Below are positions 60,380 through 64,000 of a DNA stretch of 64,000 bases, piece after piece (positions within the stretch are counted from its first letter, which is position 1; each line of letters opens with the position of its first letter). The notes below the pieces were generated by a model. It saw only the letters and a program-made list of their open reading frames with translations, made no database searches and was not told the DNA's origin. The stretch spans positions 43,338,001 through 43,402,000 of the forward strand of contig OZ231128.1 of assembly GCA_965153355.1 (NCBI GenBank), in the 5' to 3' direction. The DNA is from Flaccisagitta enflata (Eukaryota; Chaetognatha; Sagittoidea; Aphragmophora). Position numbers and translations under genes: made by a program.

Positions 60380-60620
60380 AAGAGAAGTCAGAAGATGGAG
60401 AGAAGAAGAAGAAGAAGAAGAATACGACAATAAAGAATAATACACATAAGAAGAAGGAAGAGGGAGAAGATTGGGACAGTAGTAGTTAGAACAGCAGCAG
60501 CAGTAGGTAGTAAAAGAAAAAGAAAAAGAAAAAGGAAAAAGAAAAAGAATTAGAAAAAGAAAAAGAAAAAGAAAAAGAAAAAGAAAAAGAAAAGCAAAAT
60601 AGTAGAAGAGGGAAAAAAGA
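60380..60620 (+). repeat. GAA/AAAAAG purine tracts
   Basis: AGAAGAAG and repeated GAAAAA units; purine-rich low complexity. Confidence 0.75.
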
Positions 60621-60839
60621 GAAAAATGAGTGAATAAGAGGAAAGGGAGAAAAAACTAAGGGAGAATCGGAGAAAAAATAAAAGGAAAAAAAGGGGGAGG
60701 CAGAGAAAGAGAAATCGATTACAAATGAATCTGAGCGGTATCAGAAAAAGTGAAAAAAAGGTCAGAAAACCACGAAAAGAAAGTAGCAAAAAGAACCATG
60801 GAGGAAAAAGGATGAACCAGATGAACTTCGGAAAGAAAA

Positions 60840-60922
60840 CAAAGGAAGAAGAAGAAGAAGAAGGAGAAGAAGAAGAAGAAGAAGAAGAAGAAGAAGAAGA
60901 AGAAGAAGAAGAAGAAGAAGAC
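60840..60922 (+). repeat. (GAA)n microsatellite
   Basis: About 27 units. Confidence 0.94.
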
Positions 60923-61096
60923 GTAAGAAAAGAGGTAGACGGAGAAGAGGAGATTTTGTTGGAGAACCCAAAAAATCACGTGAAGTGAAAATCTTCCTTT
61001 TCTCCCGATTCCGATTATTCCGAATACTTTTACGCGAATTCAGATTGACTTTTTTTTTTTAACTCCGAAGTTAGAAAATGACTTCCCCATTAACAA

Positions 61097-61244
61097 TTTT
61101 TAGTCGCGGACACGCGACTCTACAACTTACCGTGTCGGTCGGTAGGTCGGTCCATCCGTCCGTCACATTTTTGAATTCCGAGCGTTTTTTGCAATACTGC
61201 TCCTGCCCAACTGTTCGCGAACGGATTGCCGTATCCGGCTTTTG
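61097..61244 (+). mobile_element. HEE copy, code GTCGCGGAC
   Basis: AGTCGCG-GACA-CGCGACT, GTCGGTCGGTAGGTCGGTCC tract, TTTGAATTCCGAGCG core, TTCGCGAACGGATT (inverted code decayed), GCCGTATCCGGC and TTTTG. Confidence 0.82.
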
Positions 61245-61264
61245 CTTCAAATCTTTCATTGCAA

Positions 61265-61496
61265 TTTTTTAGTCGCGTGCCCGCGACTCTACAACCCGTT
61301 TGGTCTGTCGGTTGGTTGGTCGGTCGGTCGGTCAGTCGGTCGGTCGGTCAGTCAGTCAATTGGTCGGTCACACTTTACTTTTTTTTATGATTTTATTTCT
61401 TTGACCGCACTGCTACTGCCTAAATGGTCTGGTGACCTCAAATATGGCCCCTGCCCATCCGCACGCGACTTCGGTAGCCGTGTATCCGGCCTTGTT
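61265..61496 (+). mobile_element. HEE copy, code GTCGCGTGC
   Basis: AGTCGCG-TGCC-CGCGACT, long GGTCGGTCGGTCAGTC tract, core CACACTTTACTTTTTTTTATG, CGCACGCGACTTCGG, TAGCCGTGTATCCGGCC and TTGTT. In tandem with the preceding copy, 20 bases apart. Confidence 0.9.
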
Positions 61497-63132
61497 CAAT
61501 CCCAACCTACCGTCGAAAGTGACTGTACATCGATTATACCGAAAATATATGTATCGCATGTTTTACAACTTTGCAACTTTTGAAATTTAATCACGAATTA
61601 AAGATAATGAAAGGCACTAGGAGCATGTCAACAACTGCCTATTTACAGTGATTTTCTCCCTCTTTCAGGATTTCAACTTCCTCTCTCTCACACAAGCACA
61701 TTCACACACACACATACACCAAAAGTCACCATCATCTAATGTACACGTTCTTTAAAGAAACAAACAAACAAACAAATCATTCATTTCAATGTGCATCTCC
61801 TGTTCCCGTTTTCGTTCATATGTCGGTGTCTTTCTCTTCTTCCTCTTGTTTTATGGGCGACTTTCATTTTCATAGACTCTTCAACAAACTGAAATAAAAT
61901 AAAAACAGCAACAAACTAATTTGAATGCCACAATTTGATCAAATGTTTTTTTTATGAATTTTATCTTTTTTGGTCAATTCGCTTCGAATCACAGAATATG
62001 ACTCAAACAAATATGAAACAAACAAAAAAATGATTTGATATTTTATAACAAACTAAAGGTGGAGTTATGAACATTTATAGGATATATTCATCGGTTTTCC
62101 CTACTATCCATTATTTTGTGTAAAACAAAAACATCGTTTACTGTGTTTTCTTCCTCATGATCTTTATTTCACATCGGATTCAAGGACTCACAAAAAACGG
62201 CAGTGACTAAAACAATGAAATTTTAAGAATAATGAAATCAAGAAACAAATGATTGGAACAATAAACGCATCTACAATTAGCGATAAATGAATACAGCTTG
62301 AAAATACAATTACAATCCTCGGTATTCGCTAAATTGATATTTTCTTCTCGGTTATGTTTCTTTCTGTGGAATAAGGAATATATAAAGCTCCATTAACAAA
62401 ATTTCTATATAAAGTTACGCTTTGAAATTGGAAAGATCGAATTTTTTTACTCTAAAAGGATTCCTGACAACCGCCAAAATTTCACCCTCAATCTCAGACG
62501 GGATGGGCGAGACCCTCCCATCAAGTAAGTGATCGATTGATTGATTCACCCTCCAAAATTGATTGGTTGAATGATTCAATGTTGGATTAAGTGATTGGTT
62601 GATTACTGGGTTGGTTAATTGGCTGGTTGATACCGCTATCACAGTGGTTCAATATTCAACGTAACCATCGATGAGACCCTGAAAAAATGCTTTTTCACGA
62701 CGTGGTTCCCAATAATGTCACTACTATCTCAAATTCTCTCAATCTTGTCTGTCTTGTTTTCGTTTGGTAATCGTTTACTTCTTATTTTTTTTGTATACAG
62801 TAACATTAAAAATGATCTGATCGACAATTATCTATTCATGTTTATACATTCTGTAGATGTGCCCCTTAATTCTCTTAAATTCTTGTTTGAAAATGGAAAG
62901 AAAGGTAAAAAGAAAAGAAAAAGAAAAAAAAAAGCAGTAATCAAAGTTATCAAAGCGATCAAATTTGCGTTTGGTGATAAAGAATTACAATGAATTGATC
63001 ACAAGTGAGATCTAGTGATCATTTGAGGTTTCTTTTCAATTGTCATGTAATCGTGTTTAAGTCAAAGAGCTAAATCAAGAAATTCTTTGCTGACAACCAG
63101 ACCTGAAAAATATGGAAAATTAACTCCAACTA
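61497..63132. other. AT-rich DNA without a recognised feature
   Basis: A frame at 62715-62993 has an acceptor-like TTTTTTTTGTATACAG, but its Lys-rich tail is low-complexity. I do not call an exon. Confidence 0.4.
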
Positions 63133-63464
63133 AACAAGGCCAACACCTATAAGTCGCGTGCGGGACATAAATAAATTAAGATGACTTAGATTGACTTTGA
63201 ATATGAAGATGACCTGAAATGACTTATAATGACCTAAATGACTAAATTAACCTTTTTGACATAAGTGACTTGATATAACTTGATATAACTTAATATGACT
63301 TAAAATGACTAAGAATGACTAAGACTTACCTAGAATCACATAAAATGACTAAAATTGTCTAAAAATTATTCAAAGTAATAAAAAAAATGCCAAAAATGTA
63401 AAATGCGGATCGACCGACGGACGGACAAAGCGGGTTATAGAGTCAGGTAGCACGTGACTAAAAA
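63133..63464 (-). mobile_element. HEE copy, GTCATTTTA core
   Basis: Minus strand: AGTCACGTGCTACCTGACT (arms drifted), GTCCGTCCGTCGGTCG tract, core of GTCATTTTAAGT-type units over about 230 bases, CGCACGCGACTTATAGGTGT, TGGCC and TTGTT. Intermediate in array length between 18266-18505 and the long copies. Confidence 0.85.
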
Positions 63465-63575
63465 CTATTACAGTCCTTTGCTCTCAAAGCTGACAATCAT
63501 TTAAAGGTAATTGTAGATCGTGTTGTTTAGATGAAAAAAAAACACCCATTTTAGTTGCCTTAAACCCAAGCGACA

Positions 63576-63640
63576 ACACTCAGTCAACACTCAGTCAACA
63601 CTCAGTCAACACTCAGTCAACACTCAGTCATCATTCAGTC
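63576..63640 (+). repeat. 11-base tandem repeat (ACTCAGTCAAC)n
   Basis: Five near-perfect units followed by GGAC/GGAT-rich DNA to about 63900. Confidence 0.9.
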
Positions 63641-64000
63641 ACGGATGGACAAATGAGGAGTCAACAAAGCCAATAACTGCACGGCGGAAGGATAGACGGA
63701 TGGACGGACGAATGTAGGAACGGAAGGATGGGTCGCCAGACGATTGGACATATGGATGGACGGACGAATGAAAATCATGAAAGGCAGGGACGGAAACATA
63801 GACAGACAAATGAAGGGATGGATGTAAGGATGGATGGATGTAAGGACGGATAAAGGGATGGACGGAGGGAAGGATTGACGGAGGGCGGTAGTAACGTATG
63901 GACAAAGTCATTAACTGCGTGGCTGTACATAACTGCAATTTAACCTTAAAACTAAGAGCAAATAATCCAAAAACGAACAGAAATCAGTTGTCAATTATAC

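Noticed and set aside
62715-62993. Possible exon with acceptor TTTGTATACAG and donor AAAG|GTAAAAAG
   Set aside because: Donor is weak, the tail is Lys-rich low-complexity, and no partner exon was found.

Overview
The window is nuclear DNA from an animal, probably an invertebrate with a transposon- and microsatellite-rich genome; I cannot name the species. The reasons are spliced exons with canonical GT/AG borders separated by introns of 1.3-11.5 kb, a secreted protein that looks like a zona pellucida (ZP) domain protein, a LINE reverse transcriptase, a tRNA-derived SINE with a target-site duplication, hAT-like and TA-inserting MITEs, and several kilobases of microsatellite. Most long open frames here are translations of microsatellites and are not genes.

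One multi-exon gene can be assembled. It lies on the minus strand, starts at an ATG at 34086 with a TATA box about 50 bases upstream, and continues through exons at 34053-34086, 32378-32502, 20702-20908, 19270-19388, 14753-14854 and 9623-9746. All five joins keep phase and give 237 residues: signal peptide, four cysteines spaced like ZP-N, then the start of a ZP-C-like module. The last visible exon ends on a good splice donor, so the gene continues off the left edge. Its introns hold almost everything else in the left half. On the plus strand, weaker candidate exons lie at 41256-41364, 41496-41631 and 46009-46042.

The dominant structure is a repeat family that I call hairpin-ended elements (HEE), with nearly 40 copies or fragments on both strands. 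A copy starts with a T-run and a short perfect hairpin (for example AGTTGCG-GACA-CGCAACT), followed by a GTCCGTCGGT tetranucleotide tract, a variable core, an inverted copy of the 5' hairpin sequence, a second unrelated hairpin (for example GGCCGTGTATCCGGCC) and a terminal TTGTT. The hairpin sequence differs between subfamilies, and the distant 3' inverted copy changes with it. Three long members (3610-5304, 5751-7509, 44070-45489) carry the same three minisatellites in the same order. Copies nest in each other and in other transposons, and the sites reconstructed from these nests point to insertion into T-runs without a long duplication. The layout resembles non-autonomous Helentrons (HINEs), but the covarying end code is not something I recognise from a described family.

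Other mobile DNA includes a CR1/L2-like LINE fragment (58084-60010) with a hAT-type MITE in its 3' region, a hAT-type element with an 8-base duplication inside an HEE, two almost fully palindromic TA-inserted MITEs flanking exon 6, a SINE inside a related MITE, a 2.1-kb element with about 170-base inverted ends, a Tc1/mariner-like transposase remnant, a family with 55-base perfect inverted repeats, and a cluster of covarying 30-base palindromes near 28.8 and 30.0 kb. Satellites and microsatellites fill much of the rest.
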